A DNA stretch of 64,000 nucleotides from Saprospiraceae bacterium (GTDB lineage: Bacteria > Bacteroidota > Bacteroidia > Chitinophagales > Saprospiraceae): positions 62,001-126,000 of the forward strand of contig JADJPZ010000004.1 of the NCBI GenBank assembly GCA_016713025.1, written 5' to 3'. The translations under genes were made by a program, and so were the position numbers. The notes beneath the pieces were generated by a model. That model ran no database searches. It was not told the DNA's origin and saw only the letters and a list, made by a program, of their open reading frames with translations. Within the stretch, counting starts at the first letter, position 1. Each line of letters opens with the position of its first letter. Positions 27,793 through 36,805 of this stretch are shown one piece after another.

Positions 27793-28704
27793 ATGAAAAA
27801 GTTAGAACTTAAAGTGACTTTTATCCTGAGATCGGATAAAAAAGATACCGGGGCGTCACCGGTGCTTATGCAGATTTACCTGAATGGTAGGCGAGCTTAT
27901 ATTGGTACCGGATACAAGGCCAATTTTTCTGAATGGGATTCAGAAAATGGAAAGTACAGGGGGAATAGTGCAAAATTCTTGACCATGAATGAATACATGG
28001 ACAGGCTAAAAATGGATGTCATCCGGATGTATAACGAAATGAAATCACAAAATCTGGATGTGACAGTTGATGACTTAAGACGAAAGTTGAAAGGTGAAGA
28101 AGAAAAGCAATCCAAAACATTGCTTGAAGTTTGTGAAGTATACAATGAAAAGTATTCTTCACTTGTCGGAATAGAAATTGAAAAAGATACCTTCAGGAGG
28201 TATGGCGCTTTCAAAACTAAGATTGGAGCCTTTATTAGGTATAGTTTTAAATCAAAAGATATCCTTCTTACGGATTTGAAATATTCTTTTGCAATTGAGT
28301 TTGAGCATTATTTGAAAACTGAAGCGAAGCTACATCAAAATACTTTAGTTAAATACATGCAATATCTGATCCGTGTAGTTGACTTTGCAGTAAAGTATGA
28401 ATGGGTTGAAAAAAATATTTTAGCCGGGCATAAATGTTCAGTAAAAGAAACTAAGAGAGAATATTTGACTGGGGCAGAGTTGCAAAGACTCATTGAAAAA
28501 GAGATTACATTACCAAGACTAAGTGAAGTACGAGATTGTTTTGTATTTTGCTGCTACACAGGGTATGCCTATAAAGATGCCACTCAACTGACTCCTGAAC
28601 ATATAGGGACCGGCATCAATGGAAAAATTGGATTTATAAATCAAGACAGAAAAATGACAACGTTAGTAACGTGCCACTCCTGGAGCCTGCACTGGAGATC
28701 ATAG
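27793..28704 (+). pseudogene. Tyrosine recombinase (integrase), N-terminal and central part, frameshifted
   Basis: Bacteroidota-type phage integrase with an arm-binding N-terminus (TFILRSDKKDTGASPVLMQI), a SAM-like core-binding domain (about 100-200) and the start of the catalytic domain (CCYTGYAYKDATQLTPEHI; the Ala/Tyr at the usual first Arg position is common in this subgroup). The frame is lost in an A-run at 28650-28654: one more A would continue with NVSNVPLLEPALEIIDKY. A second A-run at 28815-28819 breaks it again. It would direct integration of the element at an att site. It may be intact if the breaks are sequencing errors. Confidence 0.85.
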
Positions 28705-28825
28705 ATAAATATAAAGATCATCCTATTTGCATAAGTAAAAACAGATTGTTACCTATGAAGAGCAATCAGAAGCTTAACGCGTACTTGAAGGAAATTGCCG
28801 ATATTTGCGAAATTAAAAACCACTA

Positions 28826-29092
28826 ACCACCCACATTGCAAGACACACGTTTGCGACTACAGTACTATTGGCCAATGGCGTGAGTATGGAAGCCACGAGT
28901 AAGATGTTAGGGCATAGTAGCATTAAGACCACCCAGATTTATGGCAAGATTGTAGAGAGTAGAGTAGGAGCGGAGATGGACCAGCTTAGCGAAAAACTGT
29001 TCGCATCGAAAAAGGACGATATTAAAAGACGGATATCAAAAAGGCAAAATAGTATTTCCACAATTTGTTATAATAGGAAAAGCAGTCAATAG
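28826..29092 (+). pseudogene. Integrase C-terminal catalytic part
   Basis: Continues the integrase in another frame: LTTHIARHTFATT carries the catalytic HxxR, followed by SKMLGHSSIKTTQIYGKI with the second His and the nucleophile Tyr. All late catalytic residues are therefore present. The intermediate frame between 28655 and 28825 encodes the missing linker. Corrected length is about 430 residues, normal for this family. Confidence 0.8.
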
Positions 29093-29106
29093 ACTGCTTT
29101 TTTTTT
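29077..29106 (+). terminator. Intrinsic terminator of the integrase gene
   Basis: AGCAGTC, a 4-base loop and GACTGCT followed by about ten T. It overlaps the integrase stop codon at 29092. Confidence 0.8.
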
Positions 29107-29240
29107 ATGTTGCAATAGCAAAAATGTTAATTGTTTTGATTTATATACAAAAACTAAAACCAGTATCGTTTTATGATTTATTATAAGCAGAATAAGAAAA
29201 GCCTAAATATTATGCAAATTAATAAATCAAATGTGATAGC

Positions 29241-29996
29241 ATGCTATTGCAGAAGCTACAAGGGTGCGTACAAGATTTTGACACCAAGTGTCAGGGGTAC
29301 CGCCATGTGAGCAAGCTGCCAATAAAGGTTATTAAAGAAAGATGGGGATTTATTGAAACTATTCTTAACGAACTCCAAGAAGAAGAGAACAAATATACAT
29401 TCCAAGAGGAGGAGGAAGAAATACAATACTACAAAACAGATAAACCGGAGCTCACAAGGTATTTTCACTATTACAAGAAATTACTTAATATTGAAGCAAG
29501 AAGGCCATTTGGGGATAAAAATTACTATCAGGAAGCCTTAAATCAATTAAAAAATGATTCATTAAATATCATTGATGAGATTGTGTATTTCAGAACGCAG
29601 GATTCAGATAGTGATAAAGAATGGTTTGTCAGGAATTCTACTAAGGTGGACATAATTGCTATTATTATTTCCTACGAAATGATTGAAAAGTATTTGGAAA
29701 TCTGTCTTGGTCAATCTGATGGAAATCAATTGACCCCAATGTTTCATTTGGAGTGGACAAGGCCCAAAATAGAATATGTAGAATTAGTGAACTATTGTAA
29801 TCTGAAAGGATGTTTTAACAATGGAAAAGCAAGTTTAGATGAAATACATAGAACCTTGAGTCATTTTTGGGGCGTTGAGATTAATGATATTCATATCTAT
29901 ACCCACGAGTTGTATAGGAGAAGGGATCCAGGTAAATTTGCTATGGAATGTAATGAGATTTTGAAAGAAAAGAAACAAGAGCTTATGAGGCTGTAA
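29241..29996 (+). CDS. RteC-like regulatory protein
   Basis: A 251-residue protein resembling RteC of Bacteroides conjugative transposons: EEEEIQYYKTDKPELTRYFH, a central helical part, FHLEWTRPKIEYVELVNYC, NNGKASLDEIHRTLSHFWG and YRRRDPGKF near the end. RteC activates excision genes in CTnDOT-type elements, so its place beside the integrase supports an integrative element. It is full length. The IS256-family insertion begins exactly after its stop, leaving the coding part intact. Confidence 0.8.
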   Translation: MLLQKLQGCVQDFDTKCQGYRHVSKLPIKVIKERWGFIETILNELQEEENKYTFQEEEEEIQYYKTDKPELTRYFHYYKKLLNIEARRPFGDKNYYQEALNQLKNDSLNIIDEIVYFRTQDSDSDKEWFVRNSTKVDIIAIIISYEMIEKYLEICLGQSDGNQLTPMFHLEWTRPKIEYVELVNYCNLKGCFNNGKASLDEIHRTLSHFWGVEINDIHIYTHELYRRRDPGKFAMECNEILKEKKQELMRL

Positions 29997-30026
29997 AATA
30001 TTTTGTGTAAACAAAACTTCAAAGAA

Positions 30027-31238
30027 TTATGGCTGAATCAAATTATCCTCAAAGATAATTAAAATTTCATTATGAGTAATATGCCAGTTATGAATTGGCA
30101 TTGTCCATTTAACTTGAATTTGCTGAATAGCAAGATATACAGATTTCAAGGCTGCCTGATCATTTGGAAAAAGTGTTTTGGTTTTGGTAAATTTTCTGAT
30201 GGCTCTGTTGAGGCCTTCAATGGTATTAGTGGTATACATAATTTTACGAATGTTAGTAGGATACTGAAACATGGGAGATAGATTTGACCAGTTTGCTTCC
30301 CAACTTTTAATGGCATAGGCATATTTAGACCCCCATTTTGCTTTAAAAGCTTCAAAAGCAATGAGAGCAGTTTCCATATTTAAAGCGGCATAAACAGTTT
30401 TTAAATCAGCCAGGAAGGCCCTTCTATCTTTCCATGGTACAAACTTTACTGAGTTACGTATTTGGTGGACAATACAGAGCTGAGTTACCGTATCTGGGAA
30501 GGATGCTTGAATGGCAGTGGTAAAGCCAGTAAGGTTGTCCGTACAAGCTATTAAGATGGATTTTACGCCACGATCCTTTAATTCAGAGAGTACGGAGAGC
30601 CAAAAAGATGCGGACTCCGTCTCAGCTATCCAAATGCCTAAGATCTCTTTAAATCCATCAGGTTTCAGACCAATAACTAAATAGATACTTTTATTGATCA
30701 CCTTGTTATCTTGGCGTATTTTGAAACAAATACAATCCATCCAGGTGATGTAATAAATGGGCTCTAAGGGCCTGTTTTGCCACTCTAGGATGGAAGGGAG
30801 CATCTTATTGGTGATATCAGAAACAAATGATTTAGAGACGTTAAAACCGTATATCTGTTCGATTTGATCTGCTACATCTTGAGTACTCATACCTTTAGCG
30901 TAAAGGGAAGTGATGACAGATTCTACTTTAGCCGTTGTGGTTTGCCCTTTAGGGAGTACCAAGGGGTCAAATTCACTATTACGATCTCTAGGGACCTGGA
31001 CTTCGATCTCGCCTTGAGTTGTCTTGACCTTTTTCCCATAAGAACCATTTCGGGAGTTGCCGGAATTATTACCTTTTATGGAATGTTTGTCATACCCCAG
31101 CAAATGACTCATCTCAGAGTTGAGGAGGTGTTGAATACCAATTTTGTAAATACCATTCATGGCAACTTCGAAGTCGTTGATGTCCTTTACATTCTTAAAA
31201 ATGTCTGTAAAATCAAAATTAATGTTGTTACTTTGCAT
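30027..31238 (-). CDS. IS256-family (mutator-type) transposase
   Basis: A 403-residue DDE transposase. Key blocks: GNSRNGSYGKKVKTTQGEIE and VQVPRDRN in the N-terminal part; MDCICFKIR with the first Asp; TDNLTGF with the second Asp; CIVHQIRNS, the HxxR-like block; and NTIEGLNRAIRK with the Glu. Length is typical for the family and the frame is unbroken, so the element may still be active. It moves the IS by cut-and-paste or copy-out mechanisms. Confidence 0.92.
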   Translation of the reverse strand: MQSNNINFDFTDIFKNVKDINDFEVAMNGIYKIGIQHLLNSEMSHLLGYDKHSIKGNNSGNSRNGSYGKKVKTTQGEIEVQVPRDRNSEFDPLVLPKGQTTTAKVESVITSLYAKGMSTQDVADQIEQIYGFNVSKSFVSDITNKMLPSILEWQNRPLEPIYYITWMDCICFKIRQDNKVINKSIYLVIGLKPDGFKEILGIWIAETESASFWLSVLSELKDRGVKSILIACTDNLTGFTTAIQASFPDTVTQLCIVHQIRNSVKFVPWKDRRAFLADLKTVYAALNMETALIAFEAFKAKWGSKYAYAIKSWEANWSNLSPMFQYPTNIRKIMYTTNTIEGLNRAIRKFTKTKTLFPNDQAALKSVYLAIQQIQVKWTMPIHNWHITHNEILIIFEDNLIQP

Positions 31239-31298
31239 TGCAAAAAGTTGTTAGGTTAAAAAATGTGTTCAGGGTAAGCACCGCAAACATATAAAAAT

Positions 31299-31352
31299 TT
31301 TGGGACAAAGGGGGGATTGCCCCCGCGGGGGCAATCCCCCCTTTGTCCCAAA
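31299..31352. repeat. 54-bp perfect palindrome at the 5' side of the transposase
   Basis: Both 27-base arms match exactly with no loop, centred on the GC step at 31325-31326 within CCCCGCGGGG, and flanked by runs of six G and six C. It lies between the transposase start and the right inverted repeat. As RNA it would form a very stable hairpin and could block read-through into the transposase from outside promoters. Confidence 0.85.
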
Positions 31353-31628
31353 GCCTAACTCCCCCTGGGAGTTTACACAAAGTATTCTACACTCCCGATT
31401 CAATCTAAGCCTTTGATTATACATTGTCCGTTTATCAATTCACTCCGTCAAAGGCTTGCCGCCTTTGGTGCTTTGCACTACACTGCATTCACCCATACAG
31501 GTTCGCTTAGTCATGCATTTTTCTATTGCCATAAGTATTTCATATTTAAATCTACTTTGATCTATTGGAATAAAATAAGTTTTCTCACCACTCTGTGGTT
31601 CGAAATGACCAAGGCTGATAAGGAAAAG

Positions 31629-31675
31629 AGGGAGATGAGGGGAGTTCGGCGAGGCCGAACTCCCTTCATCTCCCT
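31629..31675. repeat. 22-bp inverted repeat with 3-base loop
   Basis: Arms 31629-31650 and 31654-31675 match with a single mismatch around loop GAG, inner part GAGTTCGGC/GCCGAACTC. It sits in non-coding sequence just outside the IS and before the tandem array. Confidence 0.7.
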
Positions 31676-31821
31676 ACCTTAAACTCTAATACTAGGTCAT
31701 TTCGAAGGAGTTTTAGCGACTGAGAAACCCCTATTTTAGTCTCAAATTTTTTAAAATACTAATTTGACAAAGTGGAATTAATCCTTTGTGCTTTCTATGG
31801 CAATAGACGCACTTCACCCAC

Positions 31822-32206
31822 CCATCCGTTTCACGGTTCACTTCGTCAAAGGCTTGCGGCCTTTGGTGCTTTGCACTTCACCTGCCCATCCGTTTCACGG
31901 TTCACTTCGTCAAAGGCTTGCGGCCTTTGGTGCTTTGCACTTCACCTGCCCATCCGTTTCACGGTTCACTTCGTCAAAGGCTTGCGGCCTTTGGTGCTTT
32001 GCACTTCACCTGCCCATCCGTTTCACGGTTCACTTCGTCAAAGGCTTGCGGCCTTTGGTGCTTTGCACTTCACCCACCCACCCGTTTCACGGTTCTCTTC
32101 GTCAAAGACTTGCGGCCTTTGGTGCTTTGCACTTCACCTGCCCACCCGTTTCACGGTTCACTCCGTCAAAGGCTTGCGGCCTTTGGTGCTTTGCACTACA
32201 CTCCGT
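31822..32206 (+). repeat. Six tandem copies of a 64-bp repeat
   Basis: Units begin near 31822, 31886, 31950, 32014, 32078 and 32142, each exactly 64 bases. Each contains a small hairpin CAAAGGC-TTGCG-GCCTTTG. Units 1 to 4 are nearly identical; unit 5 has several changes. A single diverged unit lies at about 31437-31490. Because 64 is not a multiple of 3, all three forward frames stay open through the array, but no protein family is apparent and I treat it as non-coding. Confidence 0.9.
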
Positions 32207-32235
32207 TCATTTTCTCTATTGCTTGTTTTTTGAAC

Positions 32236-32667
32236 GATAATCTCCGTTAAACTAACAACCAATAATAACAGCTGACTTTTTCAGCAGCCCCTAGGTAGTC
32301 CTGTCATCTTTTTTAGAAAAACAAAAATGGACAAAATAAGAGGGACGTAGCCCTGACATCTAGTATGGTGCAGACAATGATGCTGACAAGATTACAGGAC
32401 TACATCTCTCCACAAATCAAGATTGTTTTTGTGCCTTTGTGGCAAAATTATACTTTTCGGAGCTTACTCAAAGTTTGAAAAAAAATTGTACTCCAAGTCA
32501 AATATCAATGATTTATCTAAACTTATTGATCCTGTTTTTCGCAGGATTAAAATACAATTTCATAAAGTATCTATTGATTATGTACGTTAATATTTGACTT
32601 TTGTCAAGTAGTTTCCATTTATATTATTTTTATTATAATATTTGCACCATCTAAAAATTTGTAAAAT
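32236..32667. other. Intergenic stretch after the repeat array
   Basis: No convincing gene. The sequence is AT-rich with no clear repeats other than short A/T runs. TAATATTTG near 32636, about 30 bases before the next gene, may be part of its promoter, but the spacing is not exact. Confidence 0.4.
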
Positions 32668-33378
32668 ATGAATAATCAAATGTGCAATATTGCCATATTG
32701 GATAATGTTTTAATGCTGGATAAAAATCTAGAATTATCTGAAAAATTGAAAAAAGAACATTTTAATATTGTGTACATTGGAAGTGAGTTAAATGAAATAT
32801 TAGCGATAGAAAATCAAAAAATAGATATATTTATTATTGGTAATTTAGGTTCTAAGGACTACATGAACATGATTTATGAGTATGTGTCAAATCAGAATTT
32901 AGCTTCGAAAATTATTTTTATTTTGGCAAAGTGTGATATCAATTGTGTATTGTCTTATATTAATTCAAATGTTTATGCCATGTTAACATATAAGGAATAT
33001 AATGATTTGGAAAAGATCATAGATGCAGTAAAAATTGGATCAAAATACATTTCTTCTGAACTCCATGCCCCAATCATGCAGTATTTTATAAAAAAACAGT
33101 ATTCACATTCAGAAATTTTGTTGTCAGGTCATGCACATGAAGTATTACAATATCTAAGTAAAGGTTGTCAATATGCAGAAATTGCTGAAAAAATGGGTTT
33201 TTCATTGGATTCTGTCAGATATTACATTAAGGAAATTTACAAAACGTTAGGCGTAAATAATAAAGGGGCTGCTGTGGGTTTGTTTCTTAGAAAAGAAATT
33301 AAGATTAATACAATATTAAGAGATAGGAAGAAATTCATGAAACCTAACTCACAACACCATTTTGCTGAAAATTATTAA
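32668..33378 (+). CDS. LuxR-type DNA-binding protein with a degenerate receiver domain
   Basis: A 236-residue protein. Residues 1-125 have the alternating pattern of a response-regulator receiver (NIAILDNVLMLDKNLELSEK, IDIFIIGNLG), but the phospho-acceptor Asp expected after the third strand is replaced (IIGNLG). The C-terminal HTH (HEVLQYLSKGCQYAEIAEKM, SVRYYIKEIYKTLGV) is LuxR-type. No sensor kinase lies nearby, so it is probably controlled without phosphorylation. It is the first of three regulators preceding the surface-protein cluster. Confidence 0.75.
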   Translation: MNNQMCNIAILDNVLMLDKNLELSEKLKKEHFNIVYIGSELNEILAIENQKIDIFIIGNLGSKDYMNMIYEYVSNQNLASKIIFILAKCDINCVLSYINSNVYAMLTYKEYNDLEKIIDAVKIGSKYISSELHAPIMQYFIKKQYSHSEILLSGHAHEVLQYLSKGCQYAEIAEKMGFSLDSVRYYIKEIYKTLGVNNKGAAVGLFLRKEIKINTILRDRKKFMKPNSQHHFAENY

Positions 33379-33495
33379 TTCTAAATCTTTATTTGATTAT
33401 GTTAAATCTTTATCTCTTTATAGTTAAAAAGGTAGATAGAAAAAATTAAAACTTAATTTGGTTTAATTTGGTTTTATAGTACCAATACTTTATAA

Positions 33496-34377
33496 ATGTT
33501 CAAATTTTTTATAAGATATAGCAGGTATTTTTATTTAATCTTTCTGATCTTACTTTCCTGGGCTGGAATTAAAATGTATTTGAATCATTTTAATTTTGGA
33601 AATGAAGAAAAAGCATTAAGAATTAAATATAAAAACATATTGCAAAGTAAGGATGTTTTTGCCACTACGGCGGATTTAAAAGGCATATATGAAGAGGCTC
33701 AATCTTTTGATGATAAAAGGCTTTTTATTGAAAGCTACATAACTTATTTTTCAAATAGGTCTTCATTAGGGTATAAATTAGAAGCTAATGAGGCTTTATT
33801 TCAGCTTTTAAATACACACGCCAAATATTTGCTTAATGACCAATTATTCAATATTTACAGTTTAATTTTGAGCTCAAATTTAGAACCGTATCATCTCAGA
33901 AATAAAAATGATATCGATTTAGATAAAAATATTATTGAGGAGATGACGGAAATCTTGAATGGTGAAAAAGATAGAGTTAAAAGATATACCTACTTATGTA
34001 CTATATATGGTATGAATATAAAGAGATCTCATCAAGAATTAAAAGATTTGGAGAAAAGGATTTTGAACCTATCTGTAAATCCTAAAGCTGATTTAAAATT
34101 AATTCATTATAAGAAGGCATTAAAATATAGGGCAAAGAAACAACATAAAGACGAGCTATATTTTATGAAATTGGCTTCGCAATATGGAGAACCTGGTGTA
34201 GGAGAATTGGGCGTTTCCTATAGAAATAATAATATGCTGGACAGTGCGGAAGTATATCTTTTAAGATCTTATCAGCCTGATCACTATGATAAGCTAAGAT
34301 TTTATTTATTCCCAAGCATTAATTTAGCAAAGCTATATATCAAAAGCAGGATTACAAAAAGGCTGCTAACTTTCTAA
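33496..34377 (+). CDS. Membrane TPR regulator, N-terminal part (frameshifted)
   Basis: A 293-residue frame with one N-terminal membrane helix (RYFYLIFLILLSWAGIKM) and TPR-like helical repeats to its end. At about 34335-34345 one base appears to be missing; the next frame continues the repeat as YQKQDYKKAANFLKQAENFG and leads into the following entry. Together they form one protein of about 556 residues with a TPR region, a second membrane helix and a C-terminal HTH, a known Bacteroidota regulator layout. Confidence 0.7.
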   Translation: MFKFFIRYSRYFYLIFLILLSWAGIKMYLNHFNFGNEEKALRIKYKNILQSKDVFATTADLKGIYEEAQSFDDKRLFIESYITYFSNRSSLGYKLEANEALFQLLNTHAKYLLNDQLFNIYSLILSSNLEPYHLRNKNDIDLDKNIIEEMTEILNGEKDRVKRYTYLCTIYGMNIKRSHQELKDLEKRILNLSVNPKADLKLIHYKKALKYRAKKQHKDELYFMKLASQYGEPGVGELGVSYRNNNMLDSAEVYLLRSYQPDHYDKLRFYLFPSINLAKLYIKSRITKRLLTF

Positions 34378-34406
34378 AACAGGCAGAAAATTTTGGCAAA
34401 CTTTAT

Positions 34407-35165
34407 TTGGGAGAGTTTTATCTCAGTGAAATTTATGAAATAAAGACCAACTTATATAAAACACAAAATTTGAAAGAACTCACAATAGAGGCTTTAGAAG
34501 ATGAAAAGGAACTGATCATAAGTCAATATAGCAAATTTTACTTGACCAATAAAGCAAATGCATTTGTTATCAATGAGGTTAGATCCATAAGGAATAGCAG
34601 AAACTACTTGATAGTAACTTTTTTTTGTGTTATAGCAGGGACAATATTATTTTTTTATCTGTACATCTGTAGCATGCTCAAAAAATATAGAATGTCACTT
34701 CACGAGAAAGAAATGGAAAGAAAAAAGTCTTCTGAACTCAAGCAAGAATTGAATGACGCATTTAATAAATTTTCTGAGCTAAGTCATATATCTGAAAAGA
34801 AAGATAAAGTCATAGATTCCATTATGTCCAATAAAGACATCAAAAAGGCGCTTAGTCATAAAGATATTTTATTACTCAATGAACTTAAAAGTTTTACTAA
34901 TACAGGCAATGAATGGAGTTTGGTGAAAAATAATTTCCATATCCATTTTCCAGAATTTTACTCAAAACTACTGAAGATAAATCCGAGTTTGAGTGAATTG
35001 GAACTTCGATATGCCACATACATCAAAATGGGATTGTCCAATGCTGAAATAGCGACCTTATTAAACATCAATGTGCAAAGTGTTGCCACATTTAAATACC
35101 GATTAAAAAATCGATTGAATTTAGATAAGGATCAGTCCTTATTAGAGTTTATCATCAATTTTTAG
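34407..35165 (+). CDS. Membrane TPR/LuxR-type regulator, C-terminal part
   Basis: Continuation of the preceding frame. It has a membrane helix (YLIVTFFCVIAGTILFFYLY), a charged coiled-coil (KYRMSLHEKEMERKKSSELK) and a C-terminal LuxR-like HTH (SELELRYATYIKMGLSNAEI, SVATFKYRLKNRLNL). The listed TTG start is arbitrary because the real protein probably begins at 33496. The HTH on the inner side would let envelope signals control transcription. Confidence 0.7.
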   Translation: MGEFYLSEIYEIKTNLYKTQNLKELTIEALEDEKELIISQYSKFYLTNKANAFVINEVRSIRNSRNYLIVTFFCVIAGTILFFYLYICSMLKKYRMSLHEKEMERKKSSELKQELNDAFNKFSELSHISEKKDKVIDSIMSNKDIKKALSHKDILLLNELKSFTNTGNEWSLVKNNFHIHFPEFYSKLLKINPSLSELELRYATYIKMGLSNAEIATLLNINVQSVATFKYRLKNRLNLDKDQSLLEFIINF

Positions 35166-35251
35166 TACTGATACATCTTTATTGGTGCAAAATAAATATA
35201 GATCTTCAGAAAGTTCCCTATTTGTAAATTAGTAATGTTGCTAATTTTGGT

Positions 35252-35914
35252 TTATAAAACAGCATGCCCCATGTATTTACCAGTTAACCCATGTCTATAA
35301 GTAATAGATAAAGGTAAAACGGTTTCATTGATTAAAATTACTTCTTTTTTATCGAATGATTTAATGAATCTGTTATTTATAATGAAAGACTTGTGTATTC
35401 TCATAAACTGTTCCGTCGGTAATCTATGCTCAATAAATGAAATTTTCTCTAAAGATGTAATACATTTATTATTTACAAGATATATTCTAATATAATTACC
35501 CATGGCTTGGATGTAAATAATCTCACTAAGATTTAATTTTATTAGATCTCGACTATTTTTGACAAAAATAGTATCATTGTCTGCTTTTAGGGATTTTATC
35601 AGTTCAGTAGGTTTAATTTTTTGAATCGTAGTGGATACTCTGTGTGTATTTACGGGATTCAACATGAAATCTATAGCACCATATTCAAATGCCCAAACGG
35701 CATGACTGCTTTGACCTGATATAATCACCACATGATTAAATTTATTGAAAACAAATTGATAGATCTCTAAAGGTAATTCAGAACCATGGAGGTCCAAAAA
35801 GATGATTTGCTGATTATCTTGCGTTTTGTAGTTACACAATGAAATTAGATCATGGAGCAAGATGATTTCATCGGAAGAAATGATCGGATTAAATTGTTGC
35901 AATAAAAATTGCAT
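35252..35914 (-). CDS. LytTR-type response regulator-like protein
   Basis: A 220-residue protein with a receiver-like N-terminus (IIFLDLHGSELP keeps an Asp at the acceptor position; FEYGAIDFMLNPV matches the end of a receiver) and a C-terminal LytTR DNA-binding domain (IFVKNSRDLIKLNLSEIIYI, NYIRIYL, EQFMRIHKSFIINNRFI). It is on the opposite strand to the other two regulators, converging with the TPR gene. No sensor kinase is adjacent. It may control the surface-protein cluster. Confidence 0.8.
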   Translation of the reverse strand: MQFLLQQFNPIISSDEIILLHDLISLCNYKTQDNQQIIFLDLHGSELPLEIYQFVFNKFNHVVIISGQSSHAVWAFEYGAIDFMLNPVNTHRVSTTIQKIKPTELIKSLKADNDTIFVKNSRDLIKLNLSEIIYIQAMGNYIRIYLVNNKCITSLEKISFIEHRLPTEQFMRIHKSFIINNRFIKSFDKKEVILINETVLPLSITYRHGLTGKYMGHAVL

Positions 35915-36805
35915 CTAGTACTATCTGTACAATAAAGAATGTAGTTCATGTTTAAATTGCTTGGTGTTTCATTAAGTAAATGCTTCATAAGTAAAAAGGT
36001 TAAAATGAAATGATATAATTTAATGTTTATTTAGTTCGTTGAACTTATAAGTTGGTGTAAAATTAAAATTACATACAGTAACGTACAATAAAAAATGTAA
36101 AATACATTAAGATGTATATTGAATGTATATTGGTTTATGAATGTATTTTGTAAAGTATATAATAAGTATATCAAATGATGTAATGTATGAAATCGTTTTT
36201 AGCATCATTTTATGATGTATCAAATCTATGTATCCTAAAAAATCTAGACATTCTTCAGGTATAAAGCCAAAAGCTAAAGATTAAGCTATTTTAGAATTAA
36301 TATATATGCAATTATGTAAAAAAAATTGTTTACAAATGATTTTGGAAGGCTTCAAAATAATCTACATCTTTAGCAAGATGCCCATTTAAATTATGAAAAC
36401 GATGCGAAAGTAATATCAATGGAGTTCGATTTAGTAAGTTAGCAGCTTGCATATCCAGTGACTCCAATATTGTCATATATAAAGTCAGTTCAGATTACAA
36501 TATTGGACGAACCACAAACATCGATTTATGGACACCAGCTTAATATGGTAAATTTGTATAAAATGAAATTGCATTATTATGTACTGTACGAAATCATTGT
36601 GTCATTTTAAATTGGCATTTCGTCATTTTAAAAAACATATTATAAAATTATGCTATATTATTGCGTTCGTTTTCCTGCACTCTGTATTAATGTATTATTG
36701 AAATAGTTCCGACCAAATACCTGTTAAGAATGATAAACCTAAAAAGCCATAAGCGCTTAAAGAGCCTAGGTATAAGATTTGTTAATCATTTAAATATTAT
36801 TCTTT
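35915..36805. other. AT-rich intergenic region before the surface-protein genes
   Basis: About 0.9 kb with no gene I can support. Between 36100 and 36190 there are loose repeats of ATGTAT(A/T)TT. An 11-bp perfect inverted repeat (TCCAATATTGT at 36463-36473, complement at 36497-36507) with a 23-base loop is present. The stretch lies between divergent genes, so promoters are expected here. Confidence 0.4.

Larger units (their letters stand above)
29997..31386 (-). mobile_element. IS256-family insertion sequence
   Basis: Ends are 16-bp inverted repeats with one mismatch: 29997-30012 and 31371-31386 (core TTTGTGTAAAC). They enclose one transposase gene on the - strand and a 54-bp perfect palindrome between the gene start and the right end. 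I saw no convincing target duplication next to these ends, so the exact borders are uncertain by several bases. Confidence 0.75.
31523..32235. repeat. Dispersed repeat bounded by CTATTGC/GCAATAG motifs, long form
   Basis: CTATTGCCATA at 31523-31533 is the exact complement of TATGGCAATAG at 31796-31806, which starts ACGCACTTCAC and the 64-bp array. The array ends in CTATTGC (32216-32222) followed by TTGTTTTTTGAAC. A short version without the array, with CTATCGC/GCGATAG in place of these motifs, lies at 62182-62273. Confidence 0.6.

Noticed and set aside
29985..31400. Target-site duplication for the IS256-family element
   Set aside because: The bases outside the two inverted repeats do not match over 8 or 9 positions, so none can be claimed.
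31772..32250. Three overlapping + strand reading frames of 110-153 codons
   Set aside because: They run through the 64-bp tandem array, whose length keeps all three frames open. Translations are the same peptide pieces in rotated order and resemble no protein family.
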